From Leptolyngbya sp. (GTDB lineage Bacteria; Cyanobacteriota; Cyanobacteriia; Phormidesmidales; Phormidesmidaceae), in NCBI GenBank assembly GCA_003249105.1, contig QBLT01000008.1, positions 1 to 47,642 of the forward strand: a DNA stretch of 47,642 nucleotides, given 5' to 3'. The stretch's first letter is position 1, and each line of letters starts with the position of its first letter. Below, in pieces: positions 8,310 to 18,200 of the stretch. The position numbers and the translations under genes were made by a program. The notes beneath the pieces were generated by a model. It was given only the letters and a program-made list of their open reading frames with translations. It was not told the DNA's origin and searched no databases.

Positions 8310-9497
8310 CTAGCGGCGGCGCTGTTTGCTGACCATTTTGCGGGAGAGGCGCAGGTTGATAGCTTCGCGCTCGGCCCAATCTTGCAGCACCCGCAGAAAA
8401 ATATGCTTATCTTGGCCCTGAAGTACGGCGGTTTGATCGGCGGTTTCAATGCTGTAGGGGTAGCCACCGCCGATAATCACCTCACCCCTCACCCAGTTGA
8501 GGTATTGAGTAATATGGCCGCTTTCCCACATCCACCGCGGCATTTCGAGCCTTACGGGGTGACCGTCGCGAGTGGTTTTGAGATAGGTAAAGGCAATTTG
8601 ATCGCCATAGTCGTTGTATTGATCCAAAACGCCGCCGCGATCGCACTGAAACACCGCACTGCGATCGCCCCACTCCATCAGCCGCGCCAGCAGTTGGGCG
8701 TCGTGAATGCCCTCGGTGGCCTCTAGCCCATAAACGTGGTGCAGCATTGTGGTCAGGTCACGGGCGTAAGATGTATCAACATAGCCCACTAGGGGAACTC
8801 GACGGCGATCGCTGGCCTCCAATAGGGAAAGAATCGACTGCACGTAGGCGGTTTGACTCTCCTGGTCAAAGGCTTCGGCAAAGGTGACCACCAGCGCTCC
8901 ATCGAAAAATACCAGGGTGCGCTCTGGGTCTGGGCAGGCATTGATGTATTCCACCAGCCGCGCCACTTCCATTTGAAAGCGACGAATGTTGACGCGGCGC
9001 TCCACCGGTTGAGCCGGGTTTGGCCCCAGATCGGCAGGGGTCATGAGGTCAACCCGCACATCTTTCTTGTAGGGGCGGGTGGCGCTGTGAGGGTTCTCAA
9101 ACCAGCCAATTTGCAGCAGCGCAATCGGGATAGAAATATCTTTGCCAGGGGAGATTTGAGAGCCATCCACCGCAAAGGTGGTGATGTCTTCCAGCACGGT
9201 CTGCACCCACTGGGCGCTCTGTTCGCGGTTCGTCCAGCGATCGCCCACCGGGCCAGATTCGGTGAAGAAGAACGGCAAGATTCCCTTCTCGACGGCGATC
9301 GCCTCTAGGGGCCGGGCTCCCACTGGCCCGGAGTGGACATCTAGCTGAGCGAGCTGCTTGGGGTGGGGCAGGGCGGCAAACTCAATCCACGCTCGGTTGT
9401 AGGCGTGCATCAGCTCAAACTTAGCCCGACTGAAGGCGCTAAAGGCATCCCGCTTTTGGTCGAGCAGGGCTTTAATTTGGCTGGAACTCACTGGCAT
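8310..9497 (-). CDS. NurA-domain nuclease
   Basis: A 395-residue protein with the NurA fold, an RNase-H-like 5'-3' nuclease best known from archaeal end resection with the HerA helicase. The motifs are in order: FAVDGSQISPGKD (about 108-120, first metal Asp), LVFFDGALV (about 204), VGYVDTSYA (about 246) and HPVRLEMPRWMW (about 333). The first 100 residues are helical (IKALLDQKRDAFSAFSRAKFE). Cyanobacteria commonly carry such a gene without a neighbouring herA, as here. The likely role is DNA repair in the cytosol; the partner is unknown. ATG 9497 is the only sensible start. It is not clearly in an operon. Confidence 0.85.
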   Translation of the reverse strand: MPVSSSQIKALLDQKRDAFSAFSRAKFELMHAYNRAWIEFAALPHPKQLAQLDVHSGPVGARPLEAIAVEKGILPFFFTESGPVGDRWTNREQSAQWVQTVLEDITTFAVDGSQISPGKDISIPIALLQIGWFENPHSATRPYKKDVRVDLMTPADLGPNPAQPVERRVNIRRFQMEVARLVEYINACPDPERTLVFFDGALVVTFAEAFDQESQTAYVQSILSLLEASDRRRVPLVGYVDTSYARDLTTMLHHVYGLEATEGIHDAQLLARLMEWGDRSAVFQCDRGGVLDQYNDYGDQIAFTYLKTTRDGHPVRLEMPRWMWESGHITQYLNWVRGEVIIGGGYPYSIETADQTAVLQGQDKHIFLRVLQDWAEREAINLRLSRKMVSKQRRR

Positions 9498-9766
9498 AAC
9501 CCATCCATCGCTTAGAACACCTGTATTAACGGCTGATTCTAGCGGGTTTGCTGGGGCTTGTCACCCAGGGCACTTAGGTAGTAGCGATCGCTAGGCTACA
9601 AATGTCTGTCTGCGATCGATGGTAAGGTGCGATCGCCTGTCCGCTGCTGAGATCGAGCAGACAAGGTGGAGCCGGCGTTTCTAACTTCAAAGTTCAGTAT
9701 CTTTCCCATGTCTAGAGCGATTGGCCCTGGGCAGTCTATAGATAGAGCAATCAACCTCAAAACACT

Positions 9767-9988
9767 ATGGCCCTTAAGCTTTATCTGTTGGCATCGCTGA
9801 TGGTTTTTCTTCTGGCCATTGGCTCATTTTTGACCGATCCATCGAACCCCAAAAGCCGCCTCAGCAGCTGGGCTTTTCTGGGTTTGGCCGTGGCGCTTAG
9901 CCCTATCACCCTGCCTAACATGCTGATTAAGCGAATGAGCAAGCCTCGCTCATCCGCTTCCATGCGCCTGTCATCCTCTAGAGCCTGA
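9767..9988 (+). CDS. Small membrane protein of unknown function
   Basis: A 73-residue protein with two predicted membrane helices (YLLASLMVFLLAIGSFL and AFLGLAVALSPITLPNML) joined by TDPSNPKSRLSSW and ending in a basic Ser/Arg tail. Start ATG 9767; the sequence just before it is CAACCTCAAAACACT, with no clear ribosome site. The hydrophobicity pattern and a downstream bidirectional hairpin support a real gene. No family is recognised. Confidence 0.6.
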   Translation: MALKLYLLASLMVFLLAIGSFLTDPSNPKSRLSSWAFLGLAVALSPITLPNMLIKRMSKPRSSASMRLSSSRA

Positions 9989-10016
9989 AGCGAAAACATC
10001 CTTTCAGGCTCTAGAG
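9976..10016. terminator. Hairpin between convergent genes
   Basis: A perfect 14-base stem, CTCTAGAGCCTGAA with TTCAGGCTCTAGAG, encloses a 13-base loop and overlaps the stop codon of the small membrane protein. It sits between this + strand gene and the 3' end of the minus-strand chelatase gene, where a shared terminator is expected. Neither side has a T-run, so it may instead block 3' exonucleases. Confidence 0.6.
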
Positions 10017-10028
10017 CTAAACCCGGTG

Positions 10029-11231
10029 CTAGTGGTGATGATGACCATGATCATGGCTGTGACCGTGATCATGACCGGGTAAATGGTGGTCGTGGCTGTG
10101 ACCATGATGACTGTGCACCGCTGCCGCCTGAGACACCGCCAGGGAAGGATTGATAGCTAGAGCATCTTCCTCTAACAGATCGGCAATGTGCTTGTCGGCC
10201 CAGGTGGCCGCCATAGCCAGGAAATCGGGGCGATCGTTGACGCAGGGCATCTGCACATAGGTGACGTCGGGTCGCTTGCGGCGCAGCCCTTCGATAATGT
10301 GCTCGACATCCAGCAGGGTTTCGTGGTTTTCGGTGGCAAAGCCAATGGGCATAAACACCAGGGCGGTGGCTCCCAGGTCGATCAGATTGCGAGCCGCCAG
10401 GTCAGCGTTGGGCTGGGTCCATTTGATCAATGGGGTATCGTGGTTGAGCCAGCCGACTGAAATCAGTGGGTACTTATAGATCAGGCGATCGCGCACTTTG
10501 TCGTAGAGCTTTTGGCTCTCGTCAATGCCGGAGGTAAAGCCCTTGGCCTCGTGGGGGCAGCCGTGGTTCATCAGCACGATGCCGGTTTGGGAGGGCAGGT
10601 GGGCCACGGCCAGGTGATCTTTAATCTTTTCTTCGACCATGGTGGCCAGCAGGTCAATGTAGTCGGGGGCATCAAAGAATGAAGGGATGTAGCGCATGCC
10701 CTGCACCCAGTGCTCGGTGCCGTCGGAGAGCTTCACCAGCGCCTCGTTCACCTGTTCGATCGCGATGCCGCTGGTGAAGATCGAATCGACCACCAGCAGG
10801 GGATAGATCAGGAGTTTGTCGTATCCCTCTTGCTTGATCTGCCCTAGCACCTGGTCGGGCAAGAAGGGCTTACAGAAGTTGAAGGCTTTGAATACCTTGA
10901 TGCGATCGCCCCAGCGTTCCTGTAGGTTGGCCTCAATGCCGGCCCGCTGGGCCTCAAAAATAGCGTTGTGGGGGGAGATAAAGTTGCCGTGCTGGTGGCT
11001 CCACTCGTGCAGGTCGAAGGCAGCCAGTAGCTTGGCCAGCGGCGGATAAACCCAGGTGGGCACCGGGGCAAACTTAGCCGTCAGCAAATTTAGGGCTTGC
11101 TCGTTGTAGTTAGCAAAGTCGTCATAGCTCTCAACTTCGCCATAACCCATGAGCAGTACAGCGACCTTGCCGCTGCCACTAGGGGAAGTAGAACGTTCAG
11201 ACGATTGGATAACGTCGGGGGTTGCAACCAT
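10029..11231 (-). CDS. Ferrochelatase-superfamily protein with a histidine-rich C-terminal tail
   Basis: The protein is 400 residues from ATG 11231, preceded by GAGAGG and matching the MVATP-type N-terminus I recall for cyanobacterial homologues; a further ATG at 11264 is less likely. It has the two Rossmann-like halves of type II chelatases: VAVLLMGYGEVESYDDFANY near the N-terminus, then IYPLLVVDSIFTSGIA and IVLMNHGCPHEAKGFTSGID, ending with FMPIGFATENHETLLDVEH, which matches the active-site His/Glu block of ferrochelatases. It lacks the chlorophyll-binding CAB tail of the main cyanobacterial HemH. Instead it ends in about 30 residues rich in HGHSHDH units, like nickel/cobalt/zinc storage tails. 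The likely role is metal insertion into a tetrapyrrole, or metal handling; the substrate is not certain. Confidence 0.8.
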   Translation of the reverse strand: MVATPDVIQSSERSTSPSGSGKVAVLLMGYGEVESYDDFANYNEQALNLLTAKFAPVPTWVYPPLAKLLAAFDLHEWSHQHGNFISPHNAIFEAQRAGIEANLQERWGDRIKVFKAFNFCKPFLPDQVLGQIKQEGYDKLLIYPLLVVDSIFTSGIAIEQVNEALVKLSDGTEHWVQGMRYIPSFFDAPDYIDLLATMVEEKIKDHLAVAHLPSQTGIVLMNHGCPHEAKGFTSGIDESQKLYDKVRDRLIYKYPLISVGWLNHDTPLIKWTQPNADLAARNLIDLGATALVFMPIGFATENHETLLDVEHIIEGLRRKRPDVTYVQMPCVNDRPDFLAMAATWADKHIADLLEEDALAINPSLAVSQAAAVHSHHGHSHDHHLPGHDHGHSHDHGHHHH

Positions 11232-11269
11232 GCGATGGCCCTCTCGGAGATGTCTTTCTCCCATAGGCT

Positions 11270-11292
11270 AACATCCCCCTACCGGGGATGTT
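11270..11292 (-). promoter_or_regulatory. Stem-loop in the chelatase-gene leader
   Basis: A perfect 9-base stem (AACATCCCC with GGGGATGTT, 5-base loop) lies 39-61 bases upstream of the chelatase start. It is an isolated strong hairpin with no T-run toward the gene. It could be an operator palindrome, an mRNA leader structure, or part of an unrecognised metal- or tetrapyrrole-responsive element. The role is inferred from position alone. Confidence 0.4.
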
Positions 11293-11517
11293 GTTAATAA
11301 AACCCGCAGCTTGGCCAGGAGAGGATAGAGGAACAGAAAGACCAGGGAATAGCGCAGTGGAGCGATCGAAGGACTCCTGATAGCAGCTGTGGCCTGCCCA
11401 GTAGGCAAACCACTCTCTCGGCAGACTTACTGAGCCGCACCAATAAGACTGGAGCGATCGCTACCTGTTGGCGCCAGAAACACTGCCCTCCTCAGTGCGC
11501 TAGGGCTCGCTTAAGCG

Positions 11518-12057
11518 TTAAGGCATTGCCTGCGGCACGACAGCGCACTCTGAATCACGTACGGTGCCGTCAGGCATGATGGTTTGACAGAACTTAGCAC
11601 CCGTCAGGTTGGCCTTAGTCAGGTTGGCCCCGGTCAAATTGGTGTAGCGCAGGTTGGCCCAGTAGAGGTTGGCGTGGCTTAGGTCGGCTTTGGTAAGGTT
11701 AGCGCCCTCTAAATTGGCATGGCTCAGATCGGCGTGGTCAAGACAACAGTCGCGCAGGTCAGCATTAATCAGCGTGGCGCGGTGGCAGTGAACTTTGCGC
11801 AGGTCAGCTTCGCGTAGGACGGCATTGGCCAAAGAGGCACCGCGCAGGTCGGCCTGGGCCAACGTAATTTGATAGCCATCAATGTGGGTCAGGTCGGCCT
11901 GGTAAAGGTTGGCCCGCGTCAGGTTAGTGCGCCGCAAGTCAGCATTGGCTAGGTGGGCAGCGGCCATATTTAAGCCCTGCAAATTTAGACCGTGCAGGTC
12001 GCGGGCACCAGCCTGGTAGTAGCGATTGACCAGTTCTCTTAGGGTAGCTGGGGTCAT
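11518..12057 (-). CDS. Pentapeptide-repeat protein
   Basis: A 179-residue protein from ATG 12057, preceded by AAGGGC; an upstream in-frame ATG at 12105 lacks a site. After a helical start (TPATLRELVNRYYQAGARDL), residues about 25-160 are A(D/N)LXX pentapeptide repeats (ANADLRRTNLTRANLYQADL and similar), which fold as a right-handed square beta-helix. The last 20 residues (FCQTIMPDGTVRDSECAVV) form the Cys-containing cap often seen on cyanobacterial members. No signal peptide is visible, so it is probably cytosolic. Biological roles of the family are mostly unknown. Confidence 0.9.
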   Translation of the reverse strand: MTPATLRELVNRYYQAGARDLHGLNLQGLNMAAAHLANADLRRTNLTRANLYQADLTHIDGYQITLAQADLRGASLANAVLREADLRKVHCHRATLINADLRDCCLDHADLSHANLEGANLTKADLSHANLYWANLRYTNLTGANLTKANLTGAKFCQTIMPDGTVRDSECAVVPQAMP

Positions 12058-12195
12058 TGCGGTAATGCCCTTTAGATGTAGTGTCAAAAAAAGTGCAAAA
12101 AACAATGGGAGCAGTCATCAGACCTACCCCCATTGTCGCGCTGCGATCGCACCAGCGCACCCAGCATTACAAGAATGCTACATTTTCAGGTCAGC

Positions 12196-12540
12196 CTAGA
12201 CGGCTCCAACACCCTTGCCGCGCTCATCGGACTCGGTGGTTACCTTGCCTTTTTCTTCGTTTTGATTAATTTCGCGTAGTTCAGCCTTACGGCGAGCTGT
12301 TTCGGCCTCTGCTTCTTCACGTAGGTCGCCGGGCTCGTTGATATACATCTCAGGCTCGATGGGGTAGTTGTTAGCGAGGCCCTCTTTATCTACAGTTTGA
12401 CCACCGCTGGGGTCAATAGAACTGTGGGTCTCATCGCGAGTCTGCTTAAAGTTGCCACCCTCACGTTCTTTGCGGGCAGCAGTTTCCGCTGGAATAATGT
12501 GCGGATCGTAGTTGTCGCTTTCAGCTCTAGGATTAGACAT
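12196..12540 (-). CDS. Hydrophilic, probably disordered small protein
   Basis: A 114-residue protein with no hydrophobic segment and dense charge (EREGGNFKQTRDETHSS, EEAEAETARRKAELREINQNEEKGK). It starts at ATG 12540 six bases after a strong GGAGG site, which supports translation. The composition resembles the hydrophilin or stress-type proteins of cyanobacteria, but no named family is recognised. It stands alone with about 240 bases of leader upstream. Confidence 0.7.
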   Translation of the reverse strand: MSNPRAESDNYDPHIIPAETAARKEREGGNFKQTRDETHSSIDPSGGQTVDKEGLANNYPIEPEMYINEPGDLREEAEAETARRKAELREINQNEEKGKVTTESDERGKGVGAV

Positions 12541-12783
12541 TAAAACCTCCGGTGGAGAATATAATTAAGCGATTTAAGGGGCAAAGTTCTCAGTTGCTTA
12601 CCCATCGCTGATGCAACTTTAGAGCGATACCTCCCCCGCTTGTATCTACCAAGGGGATGAGCCGATTACTATGCCGTTTGAAGGAGAAGCCATGCCTTGT
12701 TTTTTGATGGCTAGAATAAAATCATGCTGCTGTCGTTGAGCGGAATGATAGCTGAAGATTAGTTTCTAAGAAAAGGATGTCTA

Positions 12784-13092
12784 ATGATACTGGAAGTCGC
12801 TGTTCTAACGATTAAGTTAGGTGCTCAAGTTGAATTTGAGAATGCTTTTCAAAGGGCTTTCAATATCCTTGCCGCTATGCCTGGCTATATTTCTTGCGAA
12901 TTACAGCGCTGTATCGAAGCTAAAAATCGGTACGTGCTGCTGGTGCGTTGGCAAACTCTAGAAGACCACACTCTAGGGTTTCGACAATCACCAGAGTATC
13001 AAACCTGGCGTGCTCTATTGCATCATTTCTACGAGCCCTTTCCCACAGTTGAGCACTATGAAACCGTATTGAGCCATGAAAGTCTTCCCTGA
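12784..13092 (+). CDS. Antibiotic-biosynthesis-monooxygenase (ABM) domain protein
   Basis: A 102-residue ABM-fold protein (dimeric alpha-beta barrel): ILEVAVLTIKLGAQVEFENAFQRA, then MPGYISCELQRCIEAKNRYVLLVRWQTLEDH and a C-terminal helix with FYEPFPTVEHYE. Related small proteins are quinol monooxygenases, haem-degrading enzymes or signalling proteins; no catalytic assignment is possible. ATG 12784 follows AAGGATG. Its 3' end overlaps the start of the broken GNAT gene by 17 bases, which suggests translational coupling before that gene decayed. Confidence 0.8.
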   Translation: MILEVAVLTIKLGAQVEFENAFQRAFNILAAMPGYISCELQRCIEAKNRYVLLVRWQTLEDHTLGFRQSPEYQTWRALLHHFYEPFPTVEHYETVLSHESLP

Positions 13093-13584
13093 TCTTGAAA
13101 CCCCAAGGCTGTGGCTACGCCAGGCGACCGAAGCCGACACCGATGCTATTTTTTCGCTCTTTTCAGACTCCAGGGTAACTCAGTTCCACGACCTCAATAC
13201 CTTCACTCAGCTCGATGATGCTAGGGCGCTCATGGAACGACGCAAAGTAGGATTTGAAACCGATCGCGGTATCTGCCGATCGATTGCCCTCAAGTCTAGC
13301 AATTCTATCATTGGCTTCTGCGGATTTACCTGAACTATGAGCTGGCCAGCCAGTATTGGCGACAAGGCATGATAACTGAAGCATTAAGCGCCATCTTAAA
13401 CCACGGCTTTGAAGTAGAGGATTTAGATAATATTGTTGCGGAGGTGATGCTAGAAAATACTGCCTCTCAACAGCTGTTAAAGAAGCTGGAATTTCAAAGT
13501 CAGGGCGTGCTTAAGAACCGTAGTTTTTGGAAAGGAGGACATCACGATTCAGAACAGTTTTTGTTGTCCAAACCGCAGACCTAA
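13076..13584 (+). pseudogene. GNAT acetyltransferase broken by a frameshift or small deletion
   Basis: The 5' part (13076-13333) gives a RimJ/RimL-type start: ETPRLWLRQATEADTDAIFSLFSD and later IALKSSNSIIGFCGFT, then TGA. From about 13324 another frame continues the same fold: LNYELASQYWRQGMITEAL (the acetyl-CoA loop), FEVEDLDNIVAEVMLENTASQQLLKKLEF and NRSFWKGGHHDSEQFLL. Intact relatives have about ten further residues between CGF and YEL. An out-of-frame deletion of around 30 bases therefore explains the break better than one lost base. The two halves together make about 168 residues, against about 180 normally. It overlaps the ABM gene. Confidence 0.8.
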
Positions 13585-13613
13585 GTGGTAGCCTTTTTCC
13601 AGCTAAAGTCATC

Positions 13614-15086
13614 CTAAAAGTGCTCCACATTGGGCAGGGTCGCTGTTGCTATGCTGTGGGCTGCTTCGCCGCAGGTGCGGGGGGAAGGCAACAGCTTGGT
13701 GGGGTTGGCCAACATCTCAGGGTCAATAGCTTTTCGCACCCAGCCCATGGTCTCCAAGTCCGTGGGCGAAAACATGTCGGGCATATAGCAACGCTTGTCG
13801 GCCCCAATGCCGTGCTCACCTGAAATGCTGCCACCCACCCGCACGCACAGCTTGAGAATGTCGCCGCCCAGGTCTTCGACCTGCTCTAGCTGACCAGGAA
13901 TAGCATTGTCGTAGAGAATCAGCGGGTGCAGGTTGCCGTCCCCGGCGTGAAAGACGTTAGCCACTCGGTACCCGTGCTTGTCACCCAAGGCCTCAATTTC
14001 TTTCAGCACGTAGGGCAGCTGGGTGCGCGGAATGACGCCATCCTGCACGTAGTAGTCGGGGCTGAGCTTTCCCATGGCGGCAAAGGCGGCCTTGCGGCCC
14101 TTCCACAGTCGCAGGCGCTCCTCAGCGTCGGTGGCGATGGTGATCGTGCGCGCCCCGTTCTGGCGGCAGAGGTTAGCAATGCGATCGCCCGTAGCCACCA
14201 CCTCCGCTGGCAATCCATCGATCTCAATTAGCAAAATCGCCGCAGCGTCGCGGGGGTAGCAGTTGGTGGCCACCACATCTTCCACCGCGTTGAGGCTAAA
14301 GTTGTCCATCATCTCCATCCCAGCGGGGATGATGCCCGCGCTGGTGATTGCCGACACTGCCTCCCCGGCGGCCTCTACTGAGGTAAAGTCGGCTAGCAAT
14401 ACCTGGATTGACTGAGGCGCTTTGAGAATGCGCAAGGTAATTTCGGTGGCGATGCCCAGAGTGCCCTCAGACCCAACAAACAGCCCGCATAGGTCGTAGC
14501 CAGGGGTTTCGGCCACCTCGCCGCCGAGGTTGACAATGTCGCCCGTGGGCAGCACCACCTTTAGCCCCAGCACGTGGTTGGTGGTCACCCCATACTTGAG
14601 ACAGTGCACCCCGCCCGAGTTTTCGGCCACGTTGCCCCCCACCGAGCACACTGACTGGCTAGAGGGGTCAGGGGCGTAGTAAAAGCCTGCCCCGCTTACG
14701 GCCTGGGTTACCCAGTTGTTGATCACCCCCGGCTGCACTACCACCCGCTGGTTGTCGAGATCCACCGAGAGAATCTGGTTCATGGTGGCGATGACAATCA
14801 GCACCGAGTCCTCGATGGGCAGTGCCCCGCCCGAGAGACCAGTGCCTGCGCCCCGTGCCACAAAGGGCACCTGAAAGCGATCGCAGATCTTCACCACCGC
14901 CGCCACTTGCTCCGTGGTTTTGGGCAACACCACCACAGCGGGCCGCTGGCGATAGCTCGTCAGACCGTCGCACTCGTAGACCAATAGTTCTTCTTTGCGG
15001 CGCACCACGCGATCGCCCCCCAGAGCGGCGCTAAAGGCGTCAATAATCGGTGTCCAGTCAAGGCGCGATCGCTCTGCTACGGTCAT
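13614..15086 (-). CDS. glcD: Glycolate dehydrogenase, FAD-linked subunit
   Basis: A 490-residue protein from ATG 15086 (an in-frame ATG nine bases earlier is possible). The FAD-binding PCMH domain spans about 40-220 (VVVLPKTTEQVAAVVKICDR, PFVARGAGTGLSGGALP, SVGGNVAENSGGVHCLKYG). The C-terminal FAD-oxidase domain has HAGDGNLHPLILYD and the signature SISGEHGIGADKR. GlcD oxidises glycolate to glyoxylate, the entry step of cyanobacterial photorespiration, usually with GlcE and GlcF encoded elsewhere. D-lactate dehydrogenases of this family are a possible alternative. It lies 27 bases downstream of, and convergent with, the GNAT remnant. Confidence 0.92.
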   Translation of the reverse strand: MTVAERSRLDWTPIIDAFSAALGGDRVVRRKEELLVYECDGLTSYRQRPAVVVLPKTTEQVAAVVKICDRFQVPFVARGAGTGLSGGALPIEDSVLIVIATMNQILSVDLDNQRVVVQPGVINNWVTQAVSGAGFYYAPDPSSQSVCSVGGNVAENSGGVHCLKYGVTTNHVLGLKVVLPTGDIVNLGGEVAETPGYDLCGLFVGSEGTLGIATEITLRILKAPQSIQVLLADFTSVEAAGEAVSAITSAGIIPAGMEMMDNFSLNAVEDVVATNCYPRDAAAILLIEIDGLPAEVVATGDRIANLCRQNGARTITIATDAEERLRLWKGRKAAFAAMGKLSPDYYVQDGVIPRTQLPYVLKEIEALGDKHGYRVANVFHAGDGNLHPLILYDNAIPGQLEQVEDLGGDILKLCVRVGGSISGEHGIGADKRCYMPDMFSPTDLETMGWVRKAIDPEMLANPTKLLPSPRTCGEAAHSIATATLPNVEHF

Positions 15087-15233
15087 GGCCCACACTGCTC
15101 AAGATGTCTGTGATCCTAACCCGAACTGCCGTCACCTAGCGGCGCAATGGTTTCGATTAAGCGCTCGACCGTCTCGCCGAGTGACCTAACCGATGAATTC
15201 GCCCGTCATTCAACAAACTGACGGTTGCTCGCC

Positions 15234-18200
15234 CTAGGTTTCAGATTCATCGGACGTCTTCCGACGAATCATGTTCTCGCCCTCAAGCATGCGCTTGGCT
15301 GCATCCAGCAGCATTTCCTCCAGGTAGGGCTTGGTAAAGTAGCCCTTAGCTCCTAGATCAACCGCCATCTGCCGGTGGCGGTCTGCCCCCCGGGAGGTCA
15401 GCATCGCGGTGGGAATCTGGCTCAAGGCGCTGTCTTTCTGCATGCGAGAGAGCAGCTCTAGACCGTCCATACGCGGCATTTCAATGTCGCAGAAGACCAG
15501 GTCGCAAGGCAAACCGGAGCGTAGTTTTTCCCAGGCTTCTTGACCGTCGCGGGCCTGCTCGACCCGGTAGCCGATCTTATTGAAGCTCATCGACAGCAGT
15601 TCGCGTACCGTAATCGAGTCGTCCACAATTAGAACCGTTGGGTCGGTGTGGGCCACGGTCTCGACCGGTTCCTCATCCACCGTCTGGGTCCACAGCGAGG
15701 TCGAAGCATCGCGGCGCAGACGACCGCTGGCCAGATCGATCAGCTCCAGCACGTCAGCGATCGGCATGACCCGCCCGTCACCTAGCACCGTGGCACCAGC
15801 GATGCCAATGGGTTTGGGCACCGGCCCTTCTAACTGTTTAATCACAATCTCCTGCTCACCAATCACCTGGTCAACCTGGAGCGCGATAAAGGTGCTGGCG
15901 CTGCGCAACACCACCATGGAGACCACGTCTTCATCCTGGGGGCCACCGTAGACCCGACCCCGACCCAAACTGCGGTTGAAGCGCAGCAGATCGCTAAGAG
16001 GGCGGAAGGGCAGCAGCGTATCGCGCCAGAGAATGCAGGCGTGACCCTGGGCGTCGGTTTGAATGCGCTCCTTGGGCACGTCAAACATATCCTCAACCCC
16101 ATCCATTGGGAAGGCGATGCGGGCCTGGTTGTTGACGCAGCTCAGGGCCTTGGTAATGCTCAGGGTAAGCGGCAGACGAATAGTAAAGCTGGTGCCTTTG
16201 CCCACTTCAGATTCGACGGTGATCGAGCCGCGAATGTCGGATAGAGCGGTGCGCACAACATCCATGCCCACGCCGCGGCCAGAAAAGTCATCGGCCTGAT
16301 CGCGGGTGCTAAAGCCCGGCAAAAACAGCAGATCGTAGACCTCAATTTCAGTCATGGTTTGGGCTTCGGCGGGGGTAATTAGCCCCTGCTTGAGGGCCTT
16401 GGCCTTGACCACCGCTGGGTTGATGCCGCCGCCGTTGTCGGCGATGTAGATGACGGTTTGGTTGCCCTGGTAGAAGGCGCGCACGGTAATGGTGCCTTCT
16501 CGGCCCTTGCCTGTGGCCAGGCGCTCTTCGGGCGACTCAATGCCGTGGGTAATAGCGTTATTGACCAGGTGGGTCATGGGGTCGTAGAGTCGCTCTAGAA
16601 TCATCTTGTCGATCAGGGTGTCGCGCCCTTCGACCACTAGTTGGGCCTCTTTGCCACACTTGAGCGAAATATCGCGCACGGCGCGGGGCAGGCGATCGGC
16701 GGTTTGGCCAAAGGGCACCATGCGCGCCTTGTTGAGGCCCTCTTGCAGCTGGGTCGTCACCTGGCGAAACTGACGGGCTATCTGGTCGGTGGAGTCGATG
16801 GTGAACTCAATGTCCGACGAGGCTTCCCGCACCCGCACAATCAGCTCAATCATCTCCTGGGAGAGAGTGTGGAAGCCAGTGAAGCGATCCATCTCAAGGG
16901 CGTCAAAGGTGGCCCCGGTGGCGTGGCTACTGCCCCCTCGATCCGAGGAGGAAACTCCCAGGGCAAAGGCCTGACGGTTGGCAATCAGCGAGCTTTCCAG
17001 CAGCGATCGCTCATACAAATCGCGCATGCGCTGCCCGACATCGTTGAGCTGCGAGACCTGGTGCAGCAGGTTGTCGAGAAACTGCCGCAGGCGTTCCTGG
17101 TCTTGCTCTAGGGAGTTACGGTTGACCACCAGTTCCCCCACCAGGTTGCTGAGGGTGTCGAGGTGACCCACCGAAACGCGCATGGTTTGGTCGGTGGTGT
17201 TGGTGGCCCGGCGGGGCGATCGCCGGGATGACTGCATTGATGAGGCCCGCCGAGCCCCCAGACTGGGAGCCGATCCGCCAAGCTGGTCGGCTTCTTCTAA
17301 CAGCTTCTCAAGATCGCCAAATTCGGCATCGTTGCTGTCAAAGCTGGCCGTGGATAGCCCATTGTTCGTCTGCCCTATAGCCCCTGTGTCGGTAACGGGG
17401 GCTTCTTCCCCTAGCAATGCCTCTAGGTCATCAAAGCTGTCGTCGTCTCCACCAAAGTCATCGAAGCTTTGGCTAGCGGGCGGCGGGGTAGTCTCGGTGT
17501 GACCGTTGCCATTGTGTGCCTCTCCCTCAAACATCTCAAAGACATCGTTGGAGAGTCTTAGATCGTTGCTCAGAGGGCTGTCTGAGTCAGCAAACAGGTC
17601 GGCCTCAAGGACAGGTTCATCGAGCAAGCTTTCTAAATCGGCAAAGCTGGCTTCCTCCATTGATGCCTCGGCCCTCCATCCCTCAACCTCAAAAGAGGCA
17701 GCGGTCAGCTCGACCCCCTGGTCATCATCACTGGGGACGTCGAAACTAGCGTCAGCCTCAGTTGCCGTCAACTCAGGCTCCACGGCGACGGCGTCAGGGG
17801 CATCATCAAAGGCGCGGTCAAAAGCACTATCGGTCAGGTTCAGCTCCCCAAAGGGATCATCTAGTAAAGCGTCCGTCTCCCCAAAGGGGTTCGCAGTTTC
17901 TGCCGCCGTGTCTACGCTAGGTGCCTGGCCATCCTCAGTAGGCAGATTCGGCACCTCAGAGCTAAAAAGCCCGTTATCGCTACTGGAGCCACCGCTGCTT
18001 GAGCTATCTAGATCGAGTTCTAGGTGTAGCTCCGGCATGGTATGGGCATCGTCATCGTTGATGAAATCTTCATCTGGAAGGGCATCAAAGAAGCTATCGA
18101 CCTCGCTGATGTCGCCCCCAGCCGCCTGGGCCTCAGCGGACTCGCCCATATAAAAGAAATCATCCAGAGGCGCGGCGGCCATTTCCTCAACGACAACGCT

